23,049 nt of DNA from an uncultured Ruminococcus sp. (GTDB taxonomy: Bacteria > Bacillota > Clostridia > Oscillospirales > Ruminococcaceae). Positions within the stretch are counted from its first letter, which is position 1. Every line of letters starts with the position of its first letter. Shown in pieces: positions 6,653 through 13,992 of the stretch. The position numbers and the translations under genes are program-made. The notes under the pieces are model-generated. The model saw only the letters and a list, made by a program, of their open reading frames with translations. It was not told the DNA's origin and ran no database searches. The DNA lies in NCBI GenBank assembly GCA_902772615.1, contig CACYBC010000162.1, positions 1 to 23,049 of the forward strand. Reading direction: 5' to 3'.

Positions 6653-7903
6653 TCAACTAACTTGCGGAACACCGGTCCTGACGCCCTCAAGATCGAATGT
6701 CACGGCTTTGACGCCGTCCCGGGATGATACGTCATACATTACCGGGATGAGTAGTTTTTCCAGCACCGACCTGAGGCCTCTGGCTCCGGAATTGCGCTTC
6801 AGGGTCTCCCTTGCGATCTCCTCCAGCGCCTCGTCCGTGAAGGTGAGCTCTATGCCGTCCATCTCCATGATACGCTGGTACTGCTTGATGATGGAGTTCT
6901 TCGGTTCGGTGAGGATCCTGCACATGTCCTTCTCGTTGAGCTGTTCCAGCACCGAGATGACCGGGATCCTTCCCACAAGTTCGGGGATGATGCCGTATTT
7001 CACAAGGTCATGTCCGGTGACCTGCTTCATGAGGTCGGACCTGTCGTCCTTTGAGGAATCGCGCACATCCGCTCCGAATCCCAGCGACGACGTCGAGACG
7101 CGCTGCTCTATCACCTTGTCGATCCCGTCAAATGCGCCTCCGCATATGAACAGGATGTTGCTGGTGTCGATCGGGATGAACTCAGCCTGCGGATGCTTCC
7201 TTCCTCCGTGGGGAGGAACGTTCGCGACAGTGCCTTCAAGTATCTTGAGCAGAGCCTGCTGAACTCCCTCTCCGCCTACGTCTCGGGTTATGGAGGGATT
7301 CTCGCTCTTTCTCGTTATCTTGTCGATCTCGTCGATATAGATTATCCCGCGCTCAGCCGCCTTGACATCGTAATTCGCAGCCTGGATCAGTTTGAGGAGG
7401 ATGTTCTCCACGTCTTCCCCGACATATCCGGCTTCCGTGAGCGTCGTGGCGTCCGATATCGCGAACGGGACGTTCAGACATCTGGCTAGGGTCTGCGCCA
7501 GATAGGTCTTTCCGACTCCGGAAGGCCCCAGCAGGAGTATGTTGCTCTTCTGCAGTTCAACATCGTTCTCCCTGCTGTTGTTGGCGAGTCTCTTGTAGTG
7601 GTTGTAGACTGCGACCGAAAGGGTGACCTTGGCGTCTTCCTGACCTATGACATATGTGTCCAGGAACTCCTTGATCTCCTTCGGCTTGGGAAGAGGTCTC
7701 TTCTCCGCAGTTTCGATCCCGTTGTTCCTGTCCTGATGGGAATGCCCTTCCCTCTCGATCACGCCGTCGTCCTGAAGGAGCTCATAGCAAAGTTCAACGC
7801 ACTCGTTGCATATATAGATGTTGGGACCGACAAGCATGCGATCGACCTGATCCTGCGTCTTGCCGCAGAACGCGCATCTCATGACTTTTTTCCCGTTTGC
7901 CAT
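6653..7903 (-). CDS. clpX: ClpX, ATPase subunit of the ClpXP protease
   Basis: The 416-residue protein has the ClpX N-terminal zinc domain (C10, C13, C32, C35) and one AAA+ module: Walker A GPSGVGKT at 126-133, pore loop GYVG at 159-162, Walker B IIYIDEID at 187-194, and the arginine region VGRIPVI. The ClpP-docking loop reads LGF (274-276) in place of the common IGF, a conservative change. It unfolds tagged proteins and feeds them to ClpP. It begins 12 nt after clpP, with AAGGAG 5 nt before the ATG, in the order tig-clpP-clpX. A terminator follows. Confidence 0.98.
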   Translation of the reverse strand: MANGKKVMRCAFCGKTQDQVDRMLVGPNIYICNECVELCYELLQDDGVIEREGHSHQDRNNGIETAEKRPLPKPKEIKEFLDTYVIGQEDAKVTLSVAVYNHYKRLANNSRENDVELQKSNILLLGPSGVGKTYLAQTLARCLNVPFAISDATTLTEAGYVGEDVENILLKLIQAANYDVKAAERGIIYIDEIDKITRKSENPSITRDVGGEGVQQALLKILEGTVANVPPHGGRKHPQAEFIPIDTSNILFICGGAFDGIDKVIEQRVSTSSLGFGADVRDSSKDDRSDLMKQVTGHDLVKYGIIPELVGRIPVISVLEQLNEKDMCRILTEPKNSIIKQYQRIMEMDGIELTFTDEALEEIARETLKRNSGARGLRSVLEKLLIPVMYDVSSRDGVKAVTFDLEGVRTGVPQVS

Positions 7904-7915
7904 TGATTCTCCTTA

Positions 7916-8512
7916 TCAGCGCTTGGTTATGACCTTATCGACTATGCCGTAAGCGACGGCATCCTCCGCGGACATGTAGTTGTCGCGGTCCGTATCCCTC
8001 TCTATGACTTCCAGAGGCTGGCCGGTCATCTCGGAGTAGAGGGTGTTCATCTTCTTGCGTATGGCGATGATGTGATCCGTGTGGATCTTCATGTCCGTCG
8101 CCTGTCCTTCGACTCTGCCCAGAGGCTGGTGGATCAGGATCTCGCTGTTGGGCAGCGCGAACCTCTTTCCCTTTGCGCCTGCGGCGAGGAGGAAGGATGC
8201 CATGGAAGCGGCCATGCCGACGCAGATGGTGGATACATCGCACTTGATGTAGTTCATCGTGTCGTAGATGGCCATTCCGGAGGATATGGATCCGCCGGGG
8301 CTGTTGATGTACAGACTGATGTCCTTGGACGCGTCCTGGCCCTCCAGGAACAGGAGCTGCGCCACTATGACGCTGGCGAGAGCATCGTTGATCTCTCCGG
8401 TGAGGATTATGATGCGGTCGTTCAGAAGTCTGCTGAATATGTCGTACGCGCGCTCACCGCGGTTCGTCTGTTCGACGACGGTCGGGATGAGAACATCATA
8501 CATCTCGTTCAT
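7916..8512 (-). CDS. clpP: ClpP serine protease subunit
   Basis: The 198-residue protein matches ClpP, with its catalytic triad in the expected order and spacing: S103 (GMAASMAS), H128 (EILIHQP) and D177 (DTDRDNY), all shifted by six from the mature E. coli numbering (97, 122, 171). The SPGGS strand at 71-75 that lines the active site is intact. ClpP forms a 14-mer chamber capped by ClpX. The N-terminus MNEMYDVLIPTVVEQ is short, as in species where autoprocessing removes only a few residues. The ATG has CGGAGG 7 nt upstream. It lies 35 nt after tig. Confidence 0.98.
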   Translation of the reverse strand: MNEMYDVLIPTVVEQTNRGERAYDIFSRLLNDRIIILTGEINDALASVIVAQLLFLEGQDASKDISLYINSPGGSISSGMAIYDTMNYIKCDVSTICVGMAASMASFLLAAGAKGKRFALPNSEILIHQPLGRVEGQATDMKIHTDHIIAIRKKMNTLYSEMTGQPLEVIERDTDRDNYMSAEDAVAYGIVDKVITKR

Positions 8513-8547
8513 TTGTCTGCCTCCGTGAGGTGATCATTAAGGGGAAC

Positions 8548-9891
8548 TCAGTCCTCTTTCTTCTCTTCCGCTTCTTCCGTCTCGGGTTCTGCGGGCTCCT
8601 CTTCCGGCTCGGTCGCTACCGCGTTCTCCTTGATGACTTCAAGGGCCTTGCGGTTGGTCACGTCTCTCCTGACGCTCTTGGTGTCAACGAGTTCCTTGAC
8701 GCGCTCGACTTCGATGCCGTAGGATTCTGCGATCCTGCTGTATTCTTCTTCGATCTCTTCATCGGAGACTTCGAAGTTCTCTTCTCTTGCGACCGCCTCG
8801 AGAGCCAGACGGATCTTCGCTGTCTTCTCGGACTGGGCGCGCATCTGATTCCTCAGAGCGGATTCATCGCCGCCCATGAGCTGTTTATACATATCAAAGG
8901 AAATACCCTGTGACTGGAGCCTGTAAGCGAACTCCTGCAGATCGTTGTCGATCTGATCTTCGATCATCGCTTCCGGAACTTCACCTTCCAGATTCTCGAT
9001 GAGCTTGTCGAGCAGAGCGTTCTCGAAGTCCTGATCGGCGCGCCTGTCGGCGTCTTCCTGCAGGTGCTTCTTGGTGTCGGCTCTGAGCTCTTCCATGGTG
9101 TCGAACTCGCTTACGTCCTTGGCGAACTCGTCATCCAGTTCGGGGAGCTCCTTGAACTTGATCTCATTGAGCTTGCACTTGAAGACGGCGGGCTTGCCGG
9201 AAAGGTTCTCCGCATGATATTCCTCGGGGAATGTCACATTGACGTCGAATTCGTCGCCCGTGTTATGTCCGCAGATCTGATCCTCAAAGTTGTCGATGAA
9301 TGAATGTGATCCGAGTTCCAGTGTAAAGTTATCGGACTTTCCGCCTTCAAACTGCTCTCCGTCCACATAACCGTCGAAATCGATGATCACTGTATCTCCC
9401 ATCTGAGCGGGTCTGTCTTCCACGGTGATCATTCTGGCGTTTCTTTCCTGAAGATGACCGATCTCGTGCTCTACTTCATGATCGTCCACGACTTCGACCG
9501 CCTTGGGGGCTGTGAGTCCCTTATAGCTGCTGACGTTCAGTTCGGGCTTAACTTCCTGAACGAACTTCACGAGGACGCCTTCAGAGCGGGACATCTTCTC
9601 GACATTGACGTCGGGCTTGCCGATGACTTCGGCTTCGCAGCTCTTCATTGCCTCTTCATACATTCCGGGGAGCATGTCGTTGAGAGCGTCCTCATAGAAG
9701 ACGGCCTCGCCGTACATCCTCTCGATCAGATTCCTGGGGGCTTTGCCTTTGCGGAAGCCGGGGATCTGTATGCTCTTGACCTGATTTTTGTAAACTTTCT
9801 GTACTGCCGCCTGGAAGGTCTCGGGGGACTCTTCGTATGTAAGTTCTACCTTCTTGCCTTCTTCGATAAGTTTCTGTTCTACAAGTGCCAT
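8548..9891 (-). CDS. tig: Trigger factor, ribosome-bound chaperone and prolyl isomerase
   Basis: The 447-residue protein has the three trigger factor parts. The ribosome-binding tail carries the signature GFRKGKAP at 45-52, which docks at L23. The FKBP-type prolyl isomerase domain runs about 155-245 (GDTVIIDFDGYVDGEQFEGG). The long helical C-terminal cradle fills the rest, ending with a strongly acidic tail of glutamates. It shields nascent chains leaving the ribosome. The ATG has GGAGG 7 nt upstream, and the promoter is at 9922-9930. It leads the tig-clpP-clpX transcript. Confidence 0.97.
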   Translation of the reverse strand: MALVEQKLIEEGKKVELTYEESPETFQAAVQKVYKNQVKSIQIPGFRKGKAPRNLIERMYGEAVFYEDALNDMLPGMYEEAMKSCEAEVIGKPDVNVEKMSRSEGVLVKFVQEVKPELNVSSYKGLTAPKAVEVVDDHEVEHEIGHLQERNARMITVEDRPAQMGDTVIIDFDGYVDGEQFEGGKSDNFTLELGSHSFIDNFEDQICGHNTGDEFDVNVTFPEEYHAENLSGKPAVFKCKLNEIKFKELPELDDEFAKDVSEFDTMEELRADTKKHLQEDADRRADQDFENALLDKLIENLEGEVPEAMIEDQIDNDLQEFAYRLQSQGISFDMYKQLMGGDESALRNQMRAQSEKTAKIRLALEAVAREENFEVSDEEIEEEYSRIAESYGIEVERVKELVDTKSVRRDVTNRKALEVIKENAVATEPEEEPAEPETEEAEEKKED

Positions 9892-9921
9892 GGGTAATCC
9901 TCCAAAATTCGATACTTGGTG

Positions 9922-9930
9922 ATTATATCA
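9922..9930 (-). promoter_or_regulatory. Extended -10 promoter of tig
   Basis: TGATATAAT on the minus strand is a perfect TATAAT (9927-9922) with TG one base before it (9930-9929). No good -35 lies 16-18 nt upstream. A start near 9915 gives a 24-nt leader with GGAGG. No CIRCE or CtsR-type repeat is visible beside it. Confidence 0.75.
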
Positions 9931-9983
9931 TAAACCACTAAGCAGTTCTATTATTTATTGTTACCTTTAAAAGGCTCATTTTC

Positions 9984-10682
9984 TCATTTTTCGTCCGTAT
10001 CTATCATCAGCGGCCGGAACGACAGTGCGTCTGCCGAAACGAGCCTGAACCGGATGTCTTCATATACTCCGTTGAACGCGTAGTTGATGTTCTTTCCGTG
10101 GACATGCCCGTAGTAGCAGCGTCTGACTCCGTACTTCTTAAGCAGGTCCACCGCCTCCTGCACGACCATGCCGTGAAATACCGGCGGGTAGTGAAGGAAC
10201 GCTATGATCTCGCGCGTGCCGAGTTTCTGCGCCTCCTGCAGCGAGGTTTCCAGTCTCATCATCTCTCTGGAGAAGACTTTCTCCTTCGGCTCGCTGCTGT
10301 CATAGAACCAGCTCCTGGTCCCGCAGACGGCCACTCCCTCGGCCTCATAAGCGTTCCTGAATACCGGTATTATGCTGCTGATGCCGTTCTCCTCAAGGAA
10401 CGCGGTGAGCTTCTTCATCGTCGGCCACCACAGGTCGTGGTTGCCCTTGAGGATGTACTTGGTCCCGGGCAGTTCGTCAATGAACCTCAGATCCGGCAGA
10501 GTCTCGTTTATATCCAGTCCCCAGCTTATGTCCCCGGGGATGACCACACTGTCGGAAGGCCCTACAGATCCCGTCCAGTTCTCTGCGAGCCTTTTCTCAT
10601 AGTTCCCCCACCCCTCGAAAATGTTCATCGGCTTGTCTACGCCGAATGAGAGGTGCGGGTCTGATATCACGAACAGCGCCAT
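9984..10682 (-). CDS. Calcineurin-like metallophosphoesterase
   Basis: The 232-residue protein shows the full dinuclear metal site of the calcineurin-like phosphoesterase family: D8 and H10 in SDPHL, GD at 50-51, GNHD at 80-83, H164 in FLHYPP, and GHVHG at 192-196. The substrate is unknown. The open frame reaches 90 codons further upstream, but that part lies inside rnhB and is out of family; the ATG at 10682 begins with the expected ALFVISDPHL strand and has GAGAGG about 12 nt upstream. It starts 22 nt after rnhB and is the last gene of the lepB-rbgA-rnhB unit. No clear terminator follows. Confidence 0.92.
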   Translation of the reverse strand: MALFVISDPHLSFGVDKPMNIFEGWGNYEKRLAENWTGSVGPSDSVVIPGDISWGLDINETLPDLRFIDELPGTKYILKGNHDLWWPTMKKLTAFLEENGISSIIPVFRNAYEAEGVAVCGTRSWFYDSSEPKEKVFSREMMRLETSLQEAQKLGTREIIAFLHYPPVFHGMVVQEAVDLLKKYGVRRCYYGHVHGKNINYAFNGVYEDIRFRLVSADALSFRPLMIDTDEK

Positions 10683-10704
10683 GTGCGGATTTGACCTCTC
10701 GTTT

Positions 10705-11301
10705 TCAGTGCAGGTTCTTAAGGAAGGATCTCCGGTGATATTCCGTGATCCCGTATCTTCTGATAGCTTCGTAATGCGCCTTTGTTGGATACCCCTTATG
10801 CGATCCGAAGCCGTACTGGGGATATTGGCGGTCCAGTTCATCCATGAACCGGTCCCTGGTGACCTTTGCGAGTATGGAAGCTGCAGCGATGGACGCGGAA
10901 TGCGCATCTCCCTTGATGACGCTGATGCATCTGGCGGCGGTGTCGGGAACACGGTTCCCGTCTACGGCCGCAGCGCCGCAGCCCAGTGCTTCTATGCATC
11001 TCTTCATGCCGAGCATGGTCGCCTGAAGTATGTTTATCTCATCTATCGTCTCATTGTCTATGAGCTCTATATGGAAAGCCTCCGCTTCCTTCTCTATCTG
11101 CTCAAACAGAGCTTCTCTCCTGAGCGCCGTGACCTTCTTGGAGTCGTCCAGCCAGTCGAAACGGCTCTCCGGGTGCAGTATCACCGCAGCGCAGCATACC
11201 GGTCCCGCCAGAGGTCCTCTTCCGGCCTCATCAACACCGCAGAATACCCCCAGGCCGGAGCGCAGCTCACGGTCATAGGAATAAAGCTCCTCCTTCACCA
11301 T
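10705..11301 (-). CDS. rnhB: Ribonuclease HII
   Basis: The 198-residue protein carries the type 2 RNase H active site: D24 and E25 in CGVDEAGRGPLAG, D114 in VDGNRVPD, and D132 in IKGDAHSASIAAASILAKVTR. It removes single ribonucleotides and RNA primers from DNA. GSHKGYPT, typical of RNase HII, is present near residue 166. The ATG has GGAGG 7 nt upstream and overlaps the end of rbgA by 7 nt. The rbgA-rnhB order is common in Bacillota. Confidence 0.97.
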   Translation of the reverse strand: MVKEELYSYDRELRSGLGVFCGVDEAGRGPLAGPVCCAAVILHPESRFDWLDDSKKVTALRREALFEQIEKEAEAFHIELIDNETIDEINILQATMLGMKRCIEALGCGAAAVDGNRVPDTAARCISVIKGDAHSASIAAASILAKVTRDRFMDELDRQYPQYGFGSHKGYPTKAHYEAIRRYGITEYHRRSFLKNLH

Positions 11302-12143
11302 CTTGGAGCCTCCAGGGTCACCCTGCCGAACTTCCCGTCGCGCAGATCTGTCAGGGCTGCCTTTGCAGCCTTCTCTGTGTCCCCGACTCCCCCGCGTTGC
11401 AGGAACCCTCTCTGTCTTGCTATGACCTCCAGCAGGTCATATCCCGAGACGAAATCCTCATCCGTGATCTTAAGACGTGAATTGAGGGTCTGCGCGGATG
11501 TCTCATGCAGCTCATCCAGGAGGGATGAAGCCACCGCCTCCATGTCGAAGACATCATCCCTGATGGCACCGGTATATGCCAGGTTGTAGGCTGTCTTCAT
11601 GTCGGTGAACTTCTCCCACAGCACGCCCGGCATGTCCAGAAGCTCGAACTTCTCAGCCGAGAGCCACTGCTTTCCCCTTGTCACTCCGGGGCGGTTCTCC
11701 ACCTTGGCTATGTTCTGTCCCATGATCATGTTGATCACGGTGGATTTCCCGACGTTCGGGACACCGACGAACATGATCCTCGGCTTCTCGTTCGCTCTCT
11801 TCCTGACATGTTCATCCACGAAGGAATCAAGAGCCGCTATGAGCTTCTTCTTTTCCGTGCTCTTTTTCCCGTTAAGGGAGATGGCTCCGTATCCCTTCGA
11901 GCTGAAGAACCTGATCCATTCCCTGGTCATCTCTTCATCAGCGAGATCCGCCTTGTTGAGGACGAAGAACCTGGGCTTCCTGCCGCAGATCCTCCTCAGA
12001 TTCGGGTTCTGGCTGGAGAAAGGGATCCTCGCATCTATGATCTCTGCCACTGCCTCGACGTTCCTGATCTCAGCGGAGATCAGTCGCATGGTCTTGGCCA
12101 TGTGGCCTGGGTACCAGTTTATCTTGGTATTGTTCTCGCTCAC
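11295..12143 (-). CDS. rbgA: Ribosome biogenesis GTPase RbgA (YlqF)
   Basis: This is a circularly permuted GTPase: the G4 motif NKAD (63-66) comes before the P-loop GVPNVGKST (127-135) and G3 DMPG (170-173). The N-terminal NWYPGHMAKTM is the YlqF hallmark. RbgA acts in late 50S maturation, with L6 and other proteins. I chose the GTG at 12143 (282 residues): a TTG 24 nt upstream keeps the frame open, but the codons after it are the GAGGAGGAGGG that serves as the ribosome binding site, 9 nt before GTG. It overlaps rnhB by 7 nt. A 22-codon ORF ends on its start codon. Confidence 0.96.
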   Translation of the reverse strand: MSENNTKINWYPGHMAKTMRLISAEIRNVEAVAEIIDARIPFSSQNPNLRRICGRKPRFFVLNKADLADEEMTREWIRFFSSKGYGAISLNGKKSTEKKKLIAALDSFVDEHVRKRANEKPRIMFVGVPNVGKSTVINMIMGQNIAKVENRPGVTRGKQWLSAEKFELLDMPGVLWEKFTDMKTAYNLAYTGAIRDDVFDMEAVASSLLDELHETSAQTLNSRLKITDEDFVSGYDLLEVIARQRGFLQRGGVGDTEKAAKAALTDLRDGKFGRVTLEAPRW

Positions 12144-12208
12144 TTTTCGTTTCCCTCCTCCTCGCAAGACTTTCTTTCAAAAGAAATGAGGCGCATGGGC
12201 TTGACCAT
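12140..12208 (-). CDS. Possible short leader ORF before rbgA (22 codons)
   Basis: An ATG at 12208 begins a 22-codon frame (MVKPMRLISFERKSCEEEG...) whose TGA overlaps the rbgA GTG as GTGA. A GAGG lies only 3 nt before the ATG, which is too close to be good. The rbgA ribosome binding site is inside this frame, so if it is translated it would be coupled to rbgA. I do not recognise the peptide, and it may not be real. Confidence 0.25.
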   Translation of the reverse strand: MVKPMRLISFERKSCEEEGNEK

Positions 12209-12252
12209 GTACCTCAGACAGCTGTCATATGGATCCTGTCAGACATCCTTTC

Positions 12253-12762
12253 TCAGCTGGCGTAGAATACCACTCCGACAATGCTTCTGTTGTCGATCAG
12301 CCCGCACTGACTGTACCTGCAGTCAAGGGACATCTCTCTGTTGTCCCCTATGGCAAAGACATAGCCCGCAGGGACATAGAACGGGTAGCTGATGTCGCCC
12401 TTGAGGTTCGCGGTCGTCGTGGCTACGGGAACATCCACCACTTTGCCGTCCACCCTGATCTCTCCCGTATCTGGATCCATCTCTACTTTCTGGAACTCCG
12501 TGGCGATGACTCTCTTGATGAGGGGCTCCCTGAGTCCGTTGTGATCATCCGTGACTATCACGTCGCCGCCGGACACGCTGAATCTGCACAGCAGAGAGAA
12601 TACCCGGTCGCCTTCAACATATGTGGGCTCCATGGAAGATCCGTTCACTGTGAACACCTTTATGAACAGGGAGAATATCACGACGCAGACGACCACCGCA
12701 AATACGGCGGCATCCATCCACTCGCAGATCGATACAGCTGTTTTTCTCCTCTTCTCTTCCAT
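12253..12762 (-). CDS. lepB: Signal peptidase I
   Basis: The 169-residue protein has the short Gram-positive SipS-type layout: one membrane segment at about 16-36, then the catalytic serine S43 in GSSMEPT, the catalytic lysine K83 in PLIKRVIA, and the GDNRxxSxDxR box at 139-149 (GDNREMSLDCR). C148 takes the place of the more usual serine in the last box, next to but not one of the catalytic residues. It cuts signal peptides from exported proteins on the outer face of the membrane. Only a weak ribosome binding site (AGGCAG) precedes the ATG. It leads the lepB-rbgA-rnhB unit and lies after rplS, a usual Clostridia order. Confidence 0.95.
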   Translation of the reverse strand: MEEKRRKTAVSICEWMDAAVFAVVVCVVIFSLFIKVFTVNGSSMEPTYVEGDRVFSLLCRFSVSGGDVIVTDDHNGLREPLIKRVIATEFQKVEMDPDTGEIRVDGKVVDVPVATTTANLKGDISYPFYVPAGYVFAIGDNREMSLDCRYSQCGLIDNRSIVGVVFYAS

Positions 12763-12782
12763 CGTGCTGCCTGACTTTCCGA

Positions 12783-12791
12783 ATTATAACA
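12783..12791 (-). promoter_or_regulatory. Extended -10 promoter of lepB
   Basis: TGTTATAAT on the minus strand joins TG (12791-12790) to a perfect TATAAT (12788-12783). The region where a -35 would be is the rplS terminator stem, and no -35 match is seen. The start would fall near 12776, leaving a very short leader before the ATG at 12762. Confidence 0.65.
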
Positions 12792-12817
12792 GAAAGGAAG
12801 GAACTGGCGTTCCTTCC
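12788..12817 (-). terminator. rplS: Terminator of rplS
   Basis: GGAAGGAAC and GTTCCTTCC form a perfect 9-bp stem with a 4-nt loop (12796-12817), then TTTCTGTT on the minus strand. The T-run flows straight into the lepB -10 box. Confidence 0.82.
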
Positions 12818-12830
12818 CGGATGTTGAAAG

Positions 12831-13172
12831 TTAGATTCTTTCCTTGAGCTTGGCGGACTTGCCGGTACGCTGGCGCAGGAAGTAGAGCTTCGCGCGGCGG
12901 ACCTGTCCGTGACGGACCACTTCGACTTTTTCGACATTGGGGCTGTTGACCGGGAATACACGTTCAACACCAACGCCGTAAGAAGTGCGGCGGACTGTGA
13001 AAGTCTCTGATACTCCGCCGTGTTTCATCGCAATGACGATACCTTCGTAGACCTGGATCCTGCTGCGGGAACCTTCGACGATCCTCACGTGGACCCTGAC
13101 GGTATCACCGATCTCAAATACCGGCTTTTCTGCCTTAAGAGAATCCTGCGACATAAGCTTGATCGCATCCAT
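12831..13172 (-). CDS. rplS: 50S ribosomal protein L19
   Basis: The 113-residue protein matches L19, with GDTVRVHVRIVEGSRSRIQ at 22-40, YEGIVIA, and the RRAKLYFLR segment near the C-terminus. L19 sits at the 30S-50S interface. Three ATG codons are possible (13190, 13181, 13172). I chose 13172, since it gives the GDTV motif at the same distance from the N-terminus as in E. coli L19 and places GGGAGG 10 nt upstream; the earlier ones lie on or within that ribosome binding site. It has its own promoter and a leader of about 118 nt, and is not next to trmD here. Confidence 0.95.
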   Translation of the reverse strand: MDAIKLMSQDSLKAEKPVFEIGDTVRVHVRIVEGSRSRIQVYEGIVIAMKHGGVSETFTVRRTSYGVGVERVFPVNSPNVEKVEVVRHGQVRRAKLYFLRQRTGKSAKLKERI

Positions 13173-13181
13173 TTTTTCCAT

Positions 13182-13290
13182 TCCTCCCATATTCAGACAT
13201 TCGTGCCGGCTTATCGGGCAGAGGACTGTCAGCTTAATGTATTTTGCACATCAACCCCGCCGGGAAAGGCGGTGCTAATAAATAGCAAGC
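13182..13290 (-). promoter_or_regulatory. Structured rplS leader, candidate autoregulatory element
   Basis: The leader between the predicted start near 13290 and the ribosome binding site can fold into two stem-loops. The first pairs CCGCC with GGCGG, with outer GCAC and GUGC, and can be closed by GCUU with AAGC. The second pairs GACA with UGUC and, inside, UGCC with GGCA. A UCCUC in its inner loop (13221-13225) is complementary to the GAGGA of the ribosome binding site (13182-13186). L19 leaders are known in Bacillota; I cannot confirm this one matches that family without a covariance search. Confidence 0.5.
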
Positions 13291-13296
13291 CTTAAT

Positions 13297-13325
13297 ATAC
13301 TATCACTAGTCTTTCGGTATTGCAA
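13297..13325 (-). promoter_or_regulatory. Promoter of rplS
   Basis: TTGCAA (13325-13320), 17 nt, TAGTAT (13302-13297) on the minus strand. It begins 7 nt past the stop of the upstream gene, and the start would be near 13290. Confidence 0.7.
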
Positions 13326-13332
13326 GGCTTTT

Positions 13333-13992
13333 TCACTTAAAAATCGTCAGATCCTGAAGGAGCAGGCTCTTTCTGGTTATCCTTATGTCCTCCGCACGGA
13401 GACCATATTCGTTCAGGAACGTATTGAGGAGCAGCGACGGGTTGAGTGAAGACGATGTATCGCTCTTCAGCACAGCGCGGATCACGAGACAGCCCTCTTC
13501 CGTATCAAAGGATATCTTCTTGATGTACTCAACGGCGTTCTCAGTCTTCTCCACGCCCTTCTTGTTCTTCCTCGTCACCGGGATCTCATCCTTCGATATG
13601 AACTCCCTGAAAGATGAAGACATCGCATCGGCATCTCCGGACACTCTGATCTCCCACTCGCTGAATGCTGCGTCCGTATGCTCATGCTCAGGAGCGGAAG
13701 CCGCGAACACAGTGAGCCCCCTCGGCAATCCCGAGTTGAGACGCTCGACGACCTCGCTCTCCGCGACAGGCTCGTCGTCTACTATCCTGAAATCCATCGG
13801 TTCGTATTCACTCTCAAATCCCAGCGAAAGAGGACTGGCGAACATGAGATAGATGTGAGTATTGAATCCCTGGGTATACCACACGTTGAAGCCGCTCCTC
13901 TTGAGCGCTCTTGTGAAGCAGCGCATCACGTCCAGGTGGGACAGGAACCTGGCATCGCCGGTCTTTCTGAAGAAAACTCTAACGTTCTGCAA
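13333..13992 (-). CDS. TIGR03936 family radical SAM-linked protein (DUF2344)
   Basis: The 219-residue protein begins VRVFFRKTGDARFLSHLDVMRCFTRALKRSG, the signature of the DUF2344/TIGR03936 family, which is found next to or fused to the TIGR03960 radical SAM protein. Its function is unknown; the shared context suggests RNA or ribosome work. The start is a TTG at 13992 with GGGGAGGG 6 nt upstream; the nearby ATG is in another frame. It overlaps the radical SAM gene by 14 nt, so the two are almost surely translated together. Confidence 0.9.
   Translation of the reverse strand: MQNVRVFFRKTGDARFLSHLDVMRCFTRALKRSGFNVWYTQGFNTHIYLMFASPLSLGFESEYEPMDFRIVDDEPVAESEVVERLNSGLPRGLTVFAASAPEHEHTDAAFSEWEIRVSGDADAMSSSFREFISKDEIPVTRKNKKGVEKTENAVEYIKKISFDTEEGCLVIRAVLKSDTSSSLNPSLLLNTFLNEYGLRAEDIRITRKSLLLQDLTIFK

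Noticed and set aside
6584..9983. CIRCE or CtsR operators for the clp and tig genes
   Set aside because: I looked for TTAGCACTC-N9-GAGTGCTAA and for GGTCAAA-type heptads before tig, clpP, clpX and lon and did not see them.
10683..10952. 90-codon N-terminal extension of the metallophosphoesterase
   Set aside because: It lies inside rnhB, is rich in Pro, Ser and Arg as shadow frames are, and the family begins at the first metal-binding strand.
10621..11589. 322-codon plus-strand open frame
   Set aside because: It is antisense to the metallophosphoesterase start, rnhB and the end of rbgA, all of which have full catalytic motifs.
12144..12167. TTG start of rbgA eight codons upstream
   Set aside because: The codons would be made from the GAGGAGGAGGG ribosome binding site; GTG at 12143 is better placed.
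12316..12348. Cysteine in the GDNRxxSxDCR box of LepB as a sign of decay
   Set aside because: The catalytic Ser and Lys and the first box serine are intact and the gene is in its normal place, so this is ordinary variation.
13173..13190. Two earlier ATG codons for rplS
   Set aside because: They lie on or directly beside the GGGAGG ribosome binding site, and the L19 N-terminus aligns better from 13172.
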